Shown: positions 43,678 through 54,240, counted from the first letter of the stretch. The stretch is 64,000 nucleotides of DNA from Bordetella parapertussis (GCA_945861275.1 CAMATZ010000014.1:1-64000), one strand, 5' to 3'. A program made the numbers and translations. The notes: generated by a model from the sequence alone, not told the origin.

Positions 43678-43755
43678 TCAGGCGTTCGGTGTGAGGCGTG
43701 CGCCGTGGTAATCTTGTCAGCATGCGGCTGACTCCTGACACCTCGCGCCTCACGC
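43678..43755. repeat. GTGAGGCGTG-type inverted repeat between ptsH and ptsI
   Basis: The left part (GTCAGGCGTTCGGTGTGAGG) faces a complementary right part (CCTGACACCTCGCGCCTCAC) and folds into a hairpin. It ends a few bases before the ptsI start. Related repeats lie at 39.2, 52.2 and 59.8 kb. Confidence 0.6.
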
Positions 43756-43759
43756 AAAA

Positions 43760-45502
43760 ATGAGTTTCACCCTCCACGGCATCGGCGTCTCCGGCGGCAT
43801 CGCCATCGGGCGCGCGCATCTGGTATCGCATGCCACGCTGGAGGTTAACCATTACCTGGTGCCGCCGCCGCTGGTGGCTGCCGAGACGCTGCGTTTCGAC
43901 GCGGCGATCCACACGGTGCGCGCCGAATTCGACAAGCTGCGTGATGAACTGCGCATGGAAATTCCCGCTGGCGCGCCCGCCGAGTTCGCCGCGTTTGTTG
44001 ATCTGCATCGTATGATCCTTGACGATGCCACGCTGTCGGTGGAGCCACGCCGCATTATTGAGACCGAGCAATGCAATGCCGAATGGGCGCTCAAGGTGCA
44101 GGCCGATGCGCTGCTCGCGCAGTTTGACGCGATTGAAGACAGCTATTTGCGCGAACGCCGCAGTGATGTGATTCAGGTGGTCGAGCGCGTGTTAAAAGCG
44201 CTTTCCGGAAAGCCGGGTTATGTGCCGCCGCCGGTGACGGATTCCGAGGAGGAATTGATCCTGGTGGCGCATGATCTTTCCCCCGCCGATGTGGTGCAGT
44301 TCAAGCGCCACCAATTCGCGAGTTTCATCACCGACATGGGCGGCGCCACTTCGCACACCGCGGTGGTCGCGCGCAGCTTGAACATTCCGTCCATTGTGGC
44401 GCTGCACCGCGCGCGCGAACTGGTGCGCGAAAACGAACGCATTATTGTCGATGGCTCGAACGGCGTGTTGATAGTCGATCCCGATGCGCGCGTGCTGGCT
44501 GAGTATCAGCGGCGCAAAGGCGAATTCGATGCCGGACGCCGCAAGCTGTCGCGCTTGCGCGATACGCACGCGGTCACCCGCGACGGCGTCGCCGTGGCGC
44601 TGCACGCCAACATCGAGTTGCCCGAGGACGTTACCCAGGCGCTCGCCAACGGCGCTACCGGGATAGGGCTTTTCCGCAGTGAGTTTTTGTTTCTGAACCG
44701 CAGCGACCTGCCCGACGAGGAAGAGCAGTTCGAGGCCTATCGCAATGTCGCGCTGGCAATGAAAGGGTTGCCGGTCACCATACGCACCTATGACCTGGGC
44801 GCGGACAAACAAACCGACGAAGGCGCGCCCGCCGGGGCCAATCCCGCGCTGGGCTTGCGCGCGATTCGTCTGTGTTTGACCGAACCCCAGCGTTTCTTAA
44901 GCCAGTTGCGGGCGCTGCTGCGCGCGTCGCACTTTGGCCACATCAGCATCCTGATTCCCATGCTGGCGAGTTCCGGTGAAATCGATCAGACCCTGCACAT
45001 GATCGCGCGCGCCAAAGCGAGCCTGGATGATGACGGCCTGCCATACAACCGCGAAATCAAAGTCGGCGGCATGATCGAAGTGCCTGCGGCGGCGCTGGCG
45101 CTGGATGTGTTTCTGCGCAAGCTCGATTTTCTGTCCATCGGCACCAACGACCTGATTCAGTACACGCTGGCCATCGACCGCGCCGACGAAGCAGTGGCCT
45201 ATCTGTATGACCCTCTGCATCCGGCGATACTGACGCTGCTCGCCAGCATTATCAAACGCGCCAACAAGGCTGGTGTTCCGGTCACCATGTGCGGCGAAAT
45301 GGCCGGCGATACCGCCTTCACGCGCATGTTGCTGGGATTCGGGCTGCGCGCATTCTCGATGCACGCGGCGCACGTGCCCGACGTCAAGCAGCAAGTGCTC
45401 AATACCGATGCCGGCGCGACTCAGCCTGCCGCGCGCCGGCTGTTAAAAGCGAGCGACCCCGCGCGCTTGAAGGCGTTGCTCGCAAAACTCAACAGCGCCT
45501 GA
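43760..45502 (+). CDS. ptsI: Phosphoenolpyruvate-protein phosphotransferase (enzyme I)
   Basis: A 580-residue enzyme I that moves phosphate from phosphoenolpyruvate to HPr. The phosphorylated His199 is in MGGATSHTAVVARSL; the C-terminal barrel has GLFRSEFLFL, FLSIGTNDLIQYTLAIDR and the acid-base Cys in TMCGEMAGD. Normal length. Completes the EIIA-HPr-EI set. Confidence 0.96.
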   Translation: MSFTLHGIGVSGGIAIGRAHLVSHATLEVNHYLVPPPLVAAETLRFDAAIHTVRAEFDKLRDELRMEIPAGAPAEFAAFVDLHRMILDDATLSVEPRRIIETEQCNAEWALKVQADALLAQFDAIEDSYLRERRSDVIQVVERVLKALSGKPGYVPPPVTDSEEELILVAHDLSPADVVQFKRHQFASFITDMGGATSHTAVVARSLNIPSIVALHRARELVRENERIIVDGSNGVLIVDPDARVLAEYQRRKGEFDAGRRKLSRLRDTHAVTRDGVAVALHANIELPEDVTQALANGATGIGLFRSEFLFLNRSDLPDEEEQFEAYRNVALAMKGLPVTIRTYDLGADKQTDEGAPAGANPALGLRAIRLCLTEPQRFLSQLRALLRASHFGHISILIPMLASSGEIDQTLHMIARAKASLDDDGLPYNREIKVGGMIEVPAAALALDVFLRKLDFLSIGTNDLIQYTLAIDRADEAVAYLYDPLHPAILTLLASIIKRANKAGVPVTMCGEMAGDTAFTRMLLGFGLRAFSMHAAHVPDVKQQVLNTDAGATQPAARRLLKASDPARLKALLAKLNSA

Positions 45503-45511
45503 TCATGCTGC

Positions 45512-45919
45512 GTGCTCATGTTGCGTGAGATGACCCGTGTGCGCCAGCAGGACCCGGCATTGCGCCGGCGCTGGTTTCGCGACGACTACTTCGATATATT
45601 TACCTGGCAAAACGCGCAGGGCGATGTGGTCGGCTTTCAGTTGTGCTACGACCTGCCCACCTATGAACGCGTGCTGAGCTGGCGGGTCGCGAAAGGCTAT
45701 TCACACCACCGTGTGGATGGGGGCGAGGCATCGCCCATCAAAAACCGCACGCCTATCATGGTGCTGGACGGCCTGCTGCCGGTCGCCACCGTGCTGGAAG
45801 AATTCGATCGCCGCACTGTCGAACTCGATCCCGCCCTGCGTGTATTAATGCGCCAGCATCTGCTTGACTACGGCGCGCGAAACCCCAAAGAAATTGACAA
45901 GCCGAGGCCGAGGGTGTAA
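45512..45919 (+). CDS. Conserved hypothetical protein
   Basis: A 135-residue soluble protein of a type I have seen only as hypothetical: RRRWFRDDYFDIFTWQNAQG, VGFQLCYDLPTYERVLSWRV and KNRTPIMVLDGLLPVATVL. Starts at GTG 45512, ATG 45518 or ATG 45530 are all possible. It closely follows ptsI and could be co-transcribed with it. No motif suggests an activity. Confidence 0.7.
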   Translation: MLMLREMTRVRQQDPALRRRWFRDDYFDIFTWQNAQGDVVGFQLCYDLPTYERVLSWRVAKGYSHHRVDGGEASPIKNRTPIMVLDGLLPVATVLEEFDRRTVELDPALRVLMRQHLLDYGARNPKEIDKPRPRV

Positions 45920-45935
45920 TGTAAGCTCTTGTTTT

Positions 45936-45992
45936 AACGCGCCGATTTGAAATCAGATTGCGGGCGCGCAATAAATCCGGCTAAAGAGATGA
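45936..45992 (+). ncRNA. SAM-II (SAM-alpha) riboswitch upstream of metX
   Basis: The stem CGCGC (45938-45942) pairs with GCGCG (45964-45968). Between and after are the conserved blocks of the SAM-II aptamer: GATTT right after the first stem strand, ATTGC before the second, then AATAAAT and GGCTAAAG (about 45970-45986). These match the order and wording of the metX/metA SAM-II riboswitch as I know it. The aptamer binds S-adenosylmethionine; metX, which makes O-acetylhomoserine for methionine, starts 67 bases downstream, with a terminator in between. Confidence 0.85.
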
Positions 45993-46018
45993 TGGCGGTT
46001 GGTAACAGCCACAACACT

Positions 46019-46058
46019 CAAACCCGGTAATTGCGCAAGCTTGCCGGGTTTTTGTTTT
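46019..46058 (+). terminator. Intrinsic terminator / attenuator of metX leader
   Basis: Stem AACCCGG (46021-46027) with CCGGGTT (46044-46050) followed by TTTTTGTTTT right up to the metX ATG. Being directly between the SAM-II aptamer and the start codon, it probably stops transcription when SAM is bound. No Shine-Dalgarno site is visible before the ATG. Confidence 0.75.
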
Positions 46059-47216
46059 ATGGATACAACTGCCAGCACGAGCACCCATTCCAGCGTAGGC
46101 GTGGTGACGCCGCAACGCGCGCACTTTCGCGAGCCGCTGCTGCTTAAGTGCGGACGTGCGCTTGCGAACTATGAACTCGCCTACGAGACCTATGGCACGT
46201 TGAATACCGCGTGTTCCAACGCCGTGCTGGTGTGTCACGCGCTCAATGCCTCGCACCATGTCGCGGGGGTGTACGCGGATCAACCCAACAATGTCGGTTG
46301 GTGGGACAACATGATCGGCCCCGGCAAGCCGCTCGATACGCAGCGGTTTTTTGTGGTGGGGGTGAATAATCTGGGCGGCTGTCATGGTTCTACCGGGCCG
46401 TTGTCGATCAATCCTGAATCCGGCCAGCCGTGGGGCGCGGACTTTCCGGTAGTGACGGTGGAAGACTGGGTCAACGCGCAGGCGCGCCTTGCCGACCACC
46501 TGGGCATTCAGCAGTTCGCGGCAGTGATGGGCGGCAGCCTCGGCGCCATGCAGTGTTTGCAATGGAGCATTGCCTATCCGCAACGCGCGCGGCATGCGCT
46601 GGTGATTGCCTGCGCCCCCAATCTGTCGGCGCAGAACATCGCGTTTAACGAAGTCGCGCGGCAGGCGATATTGACCGACCCGGATTTTCATGGCGGCGAT
46701 TATTATGCGCACAAGGTGACGCCACGCCGCGGCCTGCGGGTGGCGCGCATGGTGGGGCACATCACCTATTTGTCCGACGACGAAATGGCCAGCAAATTCG
46801 GCCGCACGCTTAAAGCGGGGCGCGTGAATTACAGTTTTGACAGCGAATTCGAAATTGAATCTTACCTGCGCTATCAGGCCGACAAGTTTTCCGGTTACTT
46901 CGATGCCAATACCTATTTGCGCATCACCAAGGCACTGGATTATTTTGATCCGGCGTTTGATCACGGCGGCGATTTGACCCGGGCGCTGGCGCCCGCGACG
47001 GCGGGTTTTCTGGTGGTGTCGTTCACCACCGACTGGCGGTTTTCACCTGAACGCTCGCGTGAGATTGTGCATGCGCTGCTGAAAAATAAACGCGATGTCA
47101 CCTACGCGGAGATCGACGCGCCGCACGGCCACGATGCGTTTTTGCTGGATGACGCGCGTTATCACAAGCTGGTGGCGGCGTACTTTGATCGCGTGAGCGA
47201 GAGCGGTGTTGTATGA
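46059..47216 (+). CDS. metX: Homoserine O-acyltransferase
   Basis: A 385-residue alpha/beta-hydrolase-fold acyltransferase that acylates homoserine (acetyl or succinyl donor) in methionine synthesis. The nucleophile elbow is [10 protein letters not shown] with Ser160; the acid and base are in the C-terminal DWRFSPERS and [21 protein letters not shown] and [11 protein letters not shown] are family signatures. Start at 46059 follows the leader terminator. It overlaps metW by four bases. Regulation: SAM-II riboswitch (see 45936). Whether it uses acetyl- or succinyl-CoA cannot be decided by eye. Confidence 0.95.
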   Translation: MDTTASTSTHSSVGVVTPQRAHFREPLLLKCGRALANYELAYETYGTLNTACSNAVLVCHALNASHHVAGVYADQPNNVGWWDNMIGPGKPLDTQRFFVVGVNNLGGCHGSTGPLSINPESGQPWGADFPVVTVEDWVNAQARLADHLGIQQFAAVMGGSLGAMQCLQWSIAYPQRARHALVIACAPNLSAQNIAFNEVARQAILTDPDFHGGDYYAHKVTPRRGLRVARMVGHITYLSDDEMASKFGRTLKAGRVNYSFDSEFEIESYLRYQADKFSGYFDANTYLRITKALDYFDPAFDHGGDLTRALAPATAGFLVVSFTTDWRFSPERSREIVHALLKNKRDVTYAEIDAPHGHDAFLLDDARYHKLVAAYFDRVSESGVV

Positions 47217-47809
47217 ACGGCATCAGCATCGATCGCGCCGATTTTGCGGCGATCGCGCACTGGGTCAAAGCCGATGCACGCGTGCTCGACCTGGGGTGTG
47301 GCGACGGCGCACTGTTCAAGTATCTTCAGCGCGAATGCGCTATTTCAGGCTATGGCGTTGAAATAGACGACGCCAACGTGCTGGCGTGCGTTAAAAACGG
47401 CGTCAACGTGGTGCAGCGCAACCTGGAACGCGGTTTACGCGAGTTTGACGATCAATCCTTCGATTACGTGATCTTGTCGCAGACGCTGCAGGCGATGCGC
47501 AACGGCGAGCGCATTCTTCATGAAATGCTGCGCGTCGGACGCGAAGGCATCGTCACTTTTCCGAACTTTGGCTATTGGCGCAATCGCATGCACGTGCTGC
47601 GCGGACGCATGCCGGTATCGGAAAATTTACCCTACCAGTGGTTCGATACGCCCAACATACACTTGTGCACGCTGGACGATTTCGAACGTTTTTGCAGCGA
47701 GCGCCGTATCCGTATCCTTGAACGCAAGGTGCTGACCGCGGGGCGGCCGGTGCATACGTTACCGAATCTGTTGGGCGCTTTGGCTATTTATCACTTCGGC
47801 GCGGGCTGA
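47213..47809 (+). CDS. metW: Methionine biosynthesis protein MetW
   Basis: A 198-residue methyltransferase-fold protein with the SAM-binding motif [16 protein letters not shown] near residue 22-37, and [25 protein letters not shown]. MetW is needed with MetX in many Proteobacteria to make active homoserine acyltransferase. The start overlaps metX (ATGA). Its 3' end overlaps the convergent ampG gene by 19 bases. Confidence 0.95.
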   Translation: MNGISIDRADFAAIAHWVKADARVLDLGCGDGALFKYLQRECAISGYGVEIDDANVLACVKNGVNVVQRNLERGLREFDDQSFDYVILSQTLQAMRNGERILHEMLRVGREGIVTFPNFGYWRNRMHVLRGRMPVSENLPYQWFDTPNIHLCTLDDFERFCSERRIRILERKVLTAGRPVHTLPNLLGALAIYHFGAG

Positions 47810-49077
47810 TACGACGGCGCAGCAGCGTCCGCCAGCCGCGTAATACTGCGTATCAGCATCAGGCCGGGAATCGCGATCAGCGTGCACAACGCGAAAAACC
47901 CGCCCCAGCCCATGCTCAACGCCAGCCAACCGGTGGGCGCGGACAACAGCACGCGCGGGATACCCATCAGGCTCGACAGCAGGGCGTATTGCGTGGCGGT
48001 GAAGCGCCGGTTGGTCAGTGCGCCCATGAAACCGACAAAGGCCGTGGTGCCGAGTCCGCCGGTGAAATTCTCCAGCGCAATCACCATTGCCAGCACAACG
48101 GTGTCGTGCCCCGCATAGGCGAGCGCGACAAAACCCAGCGTGGAAAGCATCTGCCCGAGGCCGAAAATCCACAGCGCGCGCGCAAGTCCGATGCGCAATA
48201 TAAGAATCCCGCCGAGGGTGCCGCCGGCAATGGTGGCCCAAAAGCCGAACAATTTGACCACGGCGCCGATTTCGGTTTTGCTGTAGCCAAGCTCCAGATA
48301 AAACGGCGTGGTCATGCTGGCGGCCATGGTGTCGCCGATTTTGTAGAGCAGGATGAACGCCAGCGCCAGCCATGCGCCGTCGCGTTCGATGTAATCGCGC
48401 AGCGGCAGAATAAACGCCTCGCGCAGTGTAGTGGGACTGTCCGTGGGCAGCAGCGGTTCCGGCGCGAAAAAGGTCACCATGATGCACGCCGCCATGCATG
48501 CCGCCATCAGTTGGTACATGAACGCAAACGAAGTGTGGTCGGCGAGGATCAGTCCGCCGCCGCCTGCGAGCAGCATGCCGACACGGTAGCCGTTGACGTA
48601 CAGTGCCGCGCCCAGGCCCAGCTCGTTATCGGAGAGACTCTCGCGGCGGTAGGCGTCAATCACAATATCCTGCGATGCCGAGAAAAACGCGACGATCAGC
48701 GACGCCACGGAAATCCACAGCAAATGATCCGGCGTGGGGCGCGCCAGACTGAGCGCCGCGAGCGCTGTTGCCAGCGCGAGTTGCATCAGCATCAGCCAGC
48801 CCCGCCGCCGGCCACAACGCGCCCAGACGTAGCGGTCGAACAGCGGCGCCCACAGAAATTTCAGCGTGTACGGCAGCCCGACCAGCGCGAACAGGCCGAT
48901 CGATGCCAAATCAATGCCGCCCTCTTTCAACCACGCCTGCAATACCGAGCCGGTGAGCAGCAGCGGCAGACCCGACGCAAACCCCATCAGCAACGCGATC
49001 AGCATGCGGCCACTCAACATGGCCGCCAGCGTTTCGCGCCATGTGGGTGGTGTGGTAGCGGGTTTTTCCACGATCAA
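47791..49077 (-). CDS. ampG: AmpG-family muropeptide permease
   Basis: A 428-residue major-facilitator protein with about 12 transmembrane helices. MLIALLMGFASGLPLLLTGS near the start, then WLKEGGIDLASIGLFALVGLPYTLKFLWAP, are typical of AmpG, which imports anhydromuropeptides for cell-wall recycling. Length is in the normal range (about 420-490). Its start overlaps the stop of xthA by four bases; both are leftward. Confidence 0.92.
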   Translation of the reverse strand: MIVEKPATTPPTWRETLAAMLSGRMLIALLMGFASGLPLLLTGSVLQAWLKEGGIDLASIGLFALVGLPYTLKFLWAPLFDRYVWARCGRRRGWLMLMQLALATALAALSLARPTPDHLLWISVASLIVAFFSASQDIVIDAYRRESLSDNELGLGAALYVNGYRVGMLLAGGGGLILADHTSFAFMYQLMAACMAACIMVTFFAPEPLLPTDSPTTLREAFILPLRDYIERDGAWLALAFILLYKIGDTMAASMTTPFYLELGYSKTEIGAVVKLFGFWATIAGGTLGGILILRIGLARALWIFGLGQMLSTLGFVALAYAGHDTVVLAMVIALENFTGGLGTTAFVGFMGALTNRRFTATQYALLSSLMGIPRVLLSAPTGWLALSMGWGGFFALCTLIAIPGLMLIRSITRLADAAAPSYQPAPK

Positions 49078-49850
49078 AGCGTGTAGTCGTAATCGATGGT
49101 GAGCGGCGCGTGATCGGAGAATTTTTGGTCTTTGTAAATCGCCACGCGCCTGGCAGTGGCAGCGAAGGCCGGTGTGGCGATGTGGTAATCAATGCGCCAA
49201 CCGACGTTTTTGGCATAGGCTTGTCCGCGGTTCGACCACCAGGTGTATTGTTCGGGGCGATCATCAATGCGGCGGAACACGTCCACCCACTTTAGATCGT
49301 CAAATACCCGTGTAAGCCATTCGCGCTCTTCGGGCAGGAAGCCGGAGTTTTTGCGGTTGCCGCGCCAGTTCTTGAGATCGATTTCCCGGTGTGCGATATT
49401 CCAGTCGCCGCACACCACGATGTCGCGGCCACTGGCCCTGAGTTTTTCTAGATGCGGATAAAATTTTTCCATGAAGCGAAACTTGGATTGCTGGCGCGAC
49501 TCGCCGCTGGAACCCGACGGCAGATACACTGAAATCACCGACAGTTTGCCGAAATCCGCGCGCAGGTAACGGCCTTCATCGTCGAACTCGCGTACGCCGA
49601 ACCCGACGTTAATCGCCGCCGGCTTTTGCCGGCTATAAAGCCCCACGCCGCTGTAGCCCTTTTTTTCGGCATGGTGAAAATGTCCGTGGTAACCCGCCGG
49701 GGCGAGCATTTCAGCGCTCATGTCGGCCTGCTGCGCCTTGATTTCCTGCACGCACAGTATGTCGGGCTGGTGTTTGGCCAGCCACGGCAAAAAGCCTTTG
49801 CGCCCGGCCGAGCGGATACCATTCAAATTGAGGGAGGCGATGCGTAGCAT
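49074..49850 (-). CDS. xthA: Exodeoxyribonuclease III
   Basis: A 258-residue metal-dependent AP endonuclease/exonuclease of base excision repair. Signatures: LNGIRSAGRKGFLPWL, ILCVQEIKAQ with the catalytic Glu, VCGDWNIAHREIDLKN, and SDHAPLTIDY with the essential Asp-His at the C-terminus. The start at 49850 (MLRIASLNLNG) is the family norm; the longer frame adds 19 unlikely residues. Confidence 0.95.
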   Translation of the reverse strand: MLRIASLNLNGIRSAGRKGFLPWLAKHQPDILCVQEIKAQQADMSAEMLAPAGYHGHFHHAEKKGYSGVGLYSRQKPAAINVGFGVREFDDEGRYLRADFGKLSVISVYLPSGSSGESRQQSKFRFMEKFYPHLEKLRASGRDIVVCGDWNIAHREIDLKNWRGNRKNSGFLPEEREWLTRVFDDLKWVDVFRRIDDRPEQYTWWSNRGQAYAKNVGWRIDYHIATPAFAATARRVAIYKDQKFSDHAPLTIDYDYTL

Positions 49851-50074
49851 AGGTGTGGTGGAGTCGATAACGGTGGTCTTAGAAGAACAGCATAGTGTCA
49901 ACCGCAAGCGGGCTCGTGCGCTATTGCAAGCAACGGACGGCGCTTGCTGGCACCGTTATAATGACCGCAATTCACGTAAACTGCCATGCTCCCACGTGAG
50001 GGGCCGAAAAGGCAACTGGGGCAACCGCGCCGGCACTGCCCCATTTTGAAACATTCGATAGCGAGAGGTAGATT

Positions 50075-50725
50075 ATGAGTCGTTCTGACATACACCTGAC
50101 TGTGGCTGGCATTCTGATGCTCGCGCTTGGCGCGCCGCTTGTTCACGCGCAAAAAATTGTTTGCTGGAAAGACGCTGCGGGCAAGACAGTGGGTTGCGGC
50201 GACAAGGTCCCGCCTGAATACGCCAGCGGCGCCACCAAGGAGCTCGACAAGCAGGGCAACGTGCGCAAAACCGGCGAGTCCGTGGACGAAATGACCAAGC
50301 GCCAGGCGCGGGAAAAAGAGCAAGCCCGGGTGAAAGCGGAAGAAGACAAGCGCTTGACCGAGCAAAAGCGCCAGGATTCCGCTCTGCTCGACACCTTTAG
50401 CAGCGAAAAAGAAATCAATCTGAAGCGTGATCGCGAACTGCTGGCGCTGAACAACCTTATTACGCAGCAAAATGCGGCCTTGAAGGTCGCGAATGAGCGC
50501 CTCGCGGAGGGCAAGAAGGGCGCGGCGGCCACCACGAAGGAAGATGCGGCGCGCGCCGACCGTGATCAAAAGCGCATTAGCGGCGACATTGCCGCCAACG
50601 AAAAAGCCAAGACCGATATCACCGTCAAGTATGCCGAGTACCGCAAGCGTTTTGCGGAGTTGAAGGGCACCGCGCCCGCAGCGGAAGTCAAAGCGGCTGC
50701 GCCAGCTGTAGCGGCCAAAAAATAA
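50075..50725 (+). CDS. DUF4124-like exported coiled-coil protein
   Basis: A 216-residue protein. Signal peptide ends near GAPLVHA; the mature start KIVCWKDAAGKTVGCGDKVP resembles the DUF4124 domain of Betaproteobacteria. Residues ~80-190 are charged and heptad-like (coiled coil), ending in an Ala-rich tail. Similar proteins occur in this class but have no known role. It is likely periplasmic. GAGAGG lies about 9 bases before the start. Confidence 0.8.
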   Translation: MSRSDIHLTVAGILMLALGAPLVHAQKIVCWKDAAGKTVGCGDKVPPEYASGATKELDKQGNVRKTGESVDEMTKRQAREKEQARVKAEEDKRLTEQKRQDSALLDTFSSEKEINLKRDRELLALNNLITQQNAALKVANERLAEGKKGAAATTKEDAARADRDQKRISGDIAANEKAKTDITVKYAEYRKRFAELKGTAPAAEVKAAAPAVAAKK

Positions 50726-50764
50726 TAACAACTACCGCGCACTACCCCAGCGGCCAAGCCCGCA

Positions 50765-52213
50765 CTACTGCGCCAGCTTGCGTTTCAATAGTTCGTTAAC
50801 CTGCTGCGGATTGGCGCGGCCCTGGGTTGCCTTCATCGCCTGACCGACCAGCGAATTGAATGCCTTTTCCTTGCCGGCTTTGTAGTCCGCGACCTGCTGG
50901 GCGTTGGCTCTGATAACTTCATCGACGATTTTCGCTATCGCGCCGGCGTCGGATATTTGTTGTAAGCCTTTGTTTTTAATAACAATATCTGCTGCATCTG
51001 GCGCATCAGACGTGCCTGCCCAAATCGCCTCAAAAACTTCCTTGGCGGTATTCCCGGATATCGCGCCTTCAGCAATGCGATCGATCAGCCGCCGCAACTG
51101 TGCGCCGCTGATTTTACTTTGAAGGATTTCCAGGCCCTCTTCATTGAGCCGCGCGTTGAGTTGCCCGGTAATCCAGTTCGCGCACAGCTTGGCTGTTCTC
51201 GCGTCCGCATCGCGCGCGGTGGCCTCAAAATAATCCGCCAGCTCGCGGCTGCTGGTGAGCATCGCCGCATCGTAGGCGGTGATGCCATAACGCGCGGCAA
51301 AACGTGCCTGCTTGGCTGGCGGCAATTCCGGCAGCGTGGCGCGAATTTCTTCGAGGGTGGCTTCGCTGATCTCCAGCGGCAGCAGATCAGGATCGGGAAA
51401 ATAGCGGTAGTCGTGTGCGTCTTCCTTCGAGCGCATCGAGCGCGTTTCGTCTTTGTCCGGGTCGTAGAGGCGCGTTTCCTGGCGGATGGCGCCGCCGTCT
51501 TCGATGACCTCGATCTGGCGCCGCACTTCAAACTCGATCGCGCGTTCCAGAAACCGGAATGAATTGAGGTTTTTGATTTCACAGCGCGTGCCGAGCTTGT
51601 CCGTGCCGGCGGGCCGCACCGAAACATTGGCGTCGCAACGAAACGAGCCTTCCTGCATATTGCCGTCGCAAATGCCGATCCAGCGCACCAGCGCATGCAA
51701 CGCCTTGGCGTAAGCCACGGCTTCGGCAGACGAGCGCATGTCGGGTTCGGTGACGATTTCCAGCAGCGGCGTGCCCGCGCGATTCAGATCGATGCCGGTC
51801 GCACCGTGGAAATCTTCGTGCAGCGATTTGCCAGCGTCCTCCTCGAGATGCGCGCGCGTCAGCTGCACGGTTTTTTCCGTAGCGCCGACGTGAAAGGTGA
51901 GCGATCCACCCTCGACTATCGGCAACTCGTACTGGCTGATTTGATAACCCTTGGGCAAATCGGGGTAAAAGTAATTTTTGCGCGCAAACACCGAGCGGCG
52001 ATTGATTTTCGCGCCTACCGCCAGCCCAAAGCGTATGGCCCGTTCCACCGCGCCCTTGTTAAGCACCGGCAGCACGCCGGGCAGGGCGATATCCACCGCG
52101 CACGCCTGCGTGTTGGGCGCGGCGCCGAACGCCGTGGACGCGCCGGAAAATATTTTTGAAGCGGTGGATAACTGCGCGTGAGTTTCCAGGCCGATGACGG
52201 TTTCCCAGTTCAT
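50765..52213 (-). CDS. gatB: Aspartyl/glutamyl-tRNA amidotransferase subunit B
   Basis: A 482-residue kinase/transferase subunit of GatCAB, which turns Glu-tRNA(Gln) or Asp-tRNA(Asn) into the amidated form. [20 protein letters not shown] is the family start, followed by [37 protein letters not shown] and a C-terminal YqeY-like helical domain. The start at 52213 is chosen; the longer frame runs into the repeat between gatA and gatB. Confidence 0.96.
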   Translation of the reverse strand: MNWETVIGLETHAQLSTASKIFSGASTAFGAAPNTQACAVDIALPGVLPVLNKGAVERAIRFGLAVGAKINRRSVFARKNYFYPDLPKGYQISQYELPIVEGGSLTFHVGATEKTVQLTRAHLEEDAGKSLHEDFHGATGIDLNRAGTPLLEIVTEPDMRSSAEAVAYAKALHALVRWIGICDGNMQEGSFRCDANVSVRPAGTDKLGTRCEIKNLNSFRFLERAIEFEVRRQIEVIEDGGAIRQETRLYDPDKDETRSMRSKEDAHDYRYFPDPDLLPLEISEATLEEIRATLPELPPAKQARFAARYGITAYDAAMLTSSRELADYFEATARDADARTAKLCANWITGQLNARLNEEGLEILQSKISGAQLRRLIDRIAEGAISGNTAKEVFEAIWAGTSDAPDAADIVIKNKGLQQISDAGAIAKIVDEVIRANAQQVADYKAGKEKAFNSLVGQAMKATQGRANPQQVNELLKRKLAQ

Positions 52214-52231
52214 CGCGTTGCTCCAAGTAAA

Positions 52232-52317
52232 GCGTGAGGCGTGAGGCGTGAGGGGTAACTCCAAGTCGTCAATCGACCGACGCTTTTCACCTCACGCCTC
52301 ACGCCTTACGCCTCACA
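52232..52317. repeat. GTGAGGC inverted repeat between gatA and gatB
   Basis: GTGAGGC units at 52232-52255 face CCTCACG units at 52288-52317. The right arm includes the last codons of gatA (Cys-Glu-Ala-stop), so the repeat contributes to the GatA C-terminus. Confidence 0.75.
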
Positions 52318-53766
52318 TCCCGAAGGGATGCGCTGATGCCAATCCGTCGCCAGCTGATACTGATGCGCCACATTCAGCATGCGCGCTTCGGCGAAATAAT
52401 CGCCGATAATTTGCAGCCCCACCGGCAGGCCGCCGCTGTCGAATCCGCACGGGATCGACAGGCCCGGCAACCCCGCCAGATTGACCGCAATGGTATAAAT
52501 ATCCGACAGATACATCTGCACCGGATCCGCGGATTTTTCGCCGATTTTAAACGCGGTGGAAGGACTGGTCGGCCCCATGATGACATCGCATTGCCTGAAC
52601 GCTGCGGTGAAATCCTGCGCAATCAGCCGCCGCAGTTTTTGCGCGCGGATGTAGTAGGCATCGTAGTAGCCGTGCGACAACACATAAGCGCCGATCAAAA
52701 TTCGCCGCTTGACCTCTGCCCCAAAGCCTTCGGCGCGGGTTTTTTCATAAAAGCTGGTGAGATCGGCATAGTCGGCGGCGCGATGGCCGTAACGCACGCC
52801 GTCATAACGCGCCAGATTGCTCGATGCTTCCGCCGGCGCCAGCACGTAATACACCGGCACCGACAGCGCCATGTTGGGCAGGCTGACATCCACGATTTCG
52901 CAGCCCAGCTTGCGGTATTCCGCGATCGCGGCTTCGACCGCTTTAATCACGTCCTGCGACGCGCCGGCGGCACAAAACTCACGCGGCAATCCGATGCGCA
53001 GGCCCGCCAGCGGCCTGGCGAGATCCCGTGTGTAATCCTCGGTCTCGCGTTGCAGGCTGGTGGAGTCGCGCGCGTCGAAACCCGCCATCACATTCAGCAT
53101 CAACCCCAGGTCGCAGGCGGTGCGCGCCATCGGCCCACCCTGATCCAGGCTCGAGGCAAAAGCGATCATGCCGTAGCGCGACACCACGCCATAGGTGGGT
53201 TTCAGACCGCAGATGCCGGTAAAGGATGCCGGTTGGCGAATGGAGCCGCCGGTGTCGGTGCCGGTGGCCGCGGGCGCCAGCCGCGCCGCTACTGCCGCAG
53301 CCGAGCCGCCCGAACTGCCGCCGGGCACGCGCTTGACGTCCCACGGGTTGCGCACCGGGCCGTAAAACGAGGTCTCGTTCGACGAGCCCATGGCGAACTC
53401 GTCCATGTTGGTTTTGCCCAGATTCACCGCGCCCGCCGCGTTGAAGCGCTCAATCACATGCGCGTCATAGGGCGACACAAAATTTGACAGCATCTTCGAA
53501 CCGCAGGTGGTGCGCCAGCCCTGCGTGCAGAAAATGTCCTTTTGCGCAATCGGCACGCCGGTCAGCGGCTGCGCCCTGCCCGCGGCCCGCTGCGCGTCGG
53601 CGGCGCGCGCCTGGGCCAGACTCTTGTCAGCATCGACGCTGATAAAGCAATTGAACGCAGCATCGAAGCTGTTGATTCTATTGATATAAAATTGCGTAAC
53701 TTCGACGCTGGAGTAATTTCCGGCGGCCAGCCCGTCAGCCAGTTGGAGGAGTGTTGCGTGTTGCAT
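52306..53766 (-). CDS. gatA: Aspartyl/glutamyl-tRNA amidotransferase subunit A
   Basis: A 486-residue amidase that frees ammonia from glutamine for GatB. The Ser-Ser-Lys triad is present: Lys in [10 protein letters not shown], and serines in the [14 protein letters not shown] and [14 protein letters not shown] segments. The start at 53766 ([11 protein letters not shown]) is chosen over a longer frame. The C-terminus (SGCEA) is partly encoded by a GTGAGGC repeat. Confidence 0.96.
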   Translation of the reverse strand: MQHATLLQLADGLAAGNYSSVEVTQFYINRINSFDAAFNCFISVDADKSLAQARAADAQRAAGRAQPLTGVPIAQKDIFCTQGWRTTCGSKMLSNFVSPYDAHVIERFNAAGAVNLGKTNMDEFAMGSSNETSFYGPVRNPWDVKRVPGGSSGGSAAAVAARLAPAATGTDTGGSIRQPASFTGICGLKPTYGVVSRYGMIAFASSLDQGGPMARTACDLGLMLNVMAGFDARDSTSLQRETEDYTRDLARPLAGLRIGLPREFCAAGASQDVIKAVEAAIAEYRKLGCEIVDVSLPNMALSVPVYYVLAPAEASSNLARYDGVRYGHRAADYADLTSFYEKTRAEGFGAEVKRRILIGAYVLSHGYYDAYYIRAQKLRRLIAQDFTAAFRQCDVIMGPTSPSTAFKIGEKSADPVQMYLSDIYTIAVNLAGLPGLSIPCGFDSGGLPVGLQIIGDYFAEARMLNVAHQYQLATDWHQRIPSGCEA

Positions 53767-53822
53767 GATGCGCCTAATAGTTGTGGGTTTCCCCCACCCC
53801 ATCCTGTGTTCTGTTCGATGAC

Positions 53823-54131
53823 CTATTCGATCACTTTAGGCACCAGGTAAAGCCCTGCGCCGACCTCGGGCGCGAGTGCCTGAAAACGGCTGCGCTGGTC
53901 AAGTAAATCGACAGCGTCCGCGGCTTCGGTGACGGCATCGATGCGCAGACGCTGCCCCAAGTCCTGCGCGTGCGACATGGGTTCAATCGCGCTCACATCC
54001 ACCGCCTCCATGGCGGCGATCAATTTAAAAATACCGGTGAGCTGCGTGTGCGTGGCGGCCACTTCGTCATCGTTGATCGCGATGCGCGCCAGATGCGCCA
54101 CGCGCTTCACGTCGTCCACAGTCAGGGCCAT
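53823..54131 (-). CDS. gatC: Aspartyl/glutamyl-tRNA amidotransferase subunit C
   Basis: A 102-residue clamp subunit that stabilises GatA-Gat[43 protein letters not shown] and the late LVPKVIE are the family pattern. It heads the leftward gatCAB operon and is divergent from mreB across a 154-base gap. Confidence 0.95.
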   Translation of the reverse strand: MALTVDDVKRVAHLARIAINDDEVAATHTQLTGIFKLIAAMEAVDVSAIEPMSHAQDLGQRLRIDAVTEAADAVDLLDQRSRFQALAPEVGAGLYLVPKVIE

Positions 54132-54211
54132 AAAATTTACCGGAAAATTCTACAAAAAGCCGAGTGCCAAGAGTATCATAACGACCCATCAATCGCATGT
54201 GATACGGTGCG

Positions 54212-54240
54212 CGATTCATGGCACGATTCATTGCACGATT
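54212..54240. repeat. 12-bp tandem repeat in gatC-mreB gap
   Basis: Two adjacent units CGATTCATGGCA and CGATTCATTGCA, followed by a partial CGATTT. They lie in the divergent control region 46 bases before mreB. They could be a binding site cluster or simple slippage. No clear sigma-70 promoter was seen in the gap. Confidence 0.5.
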
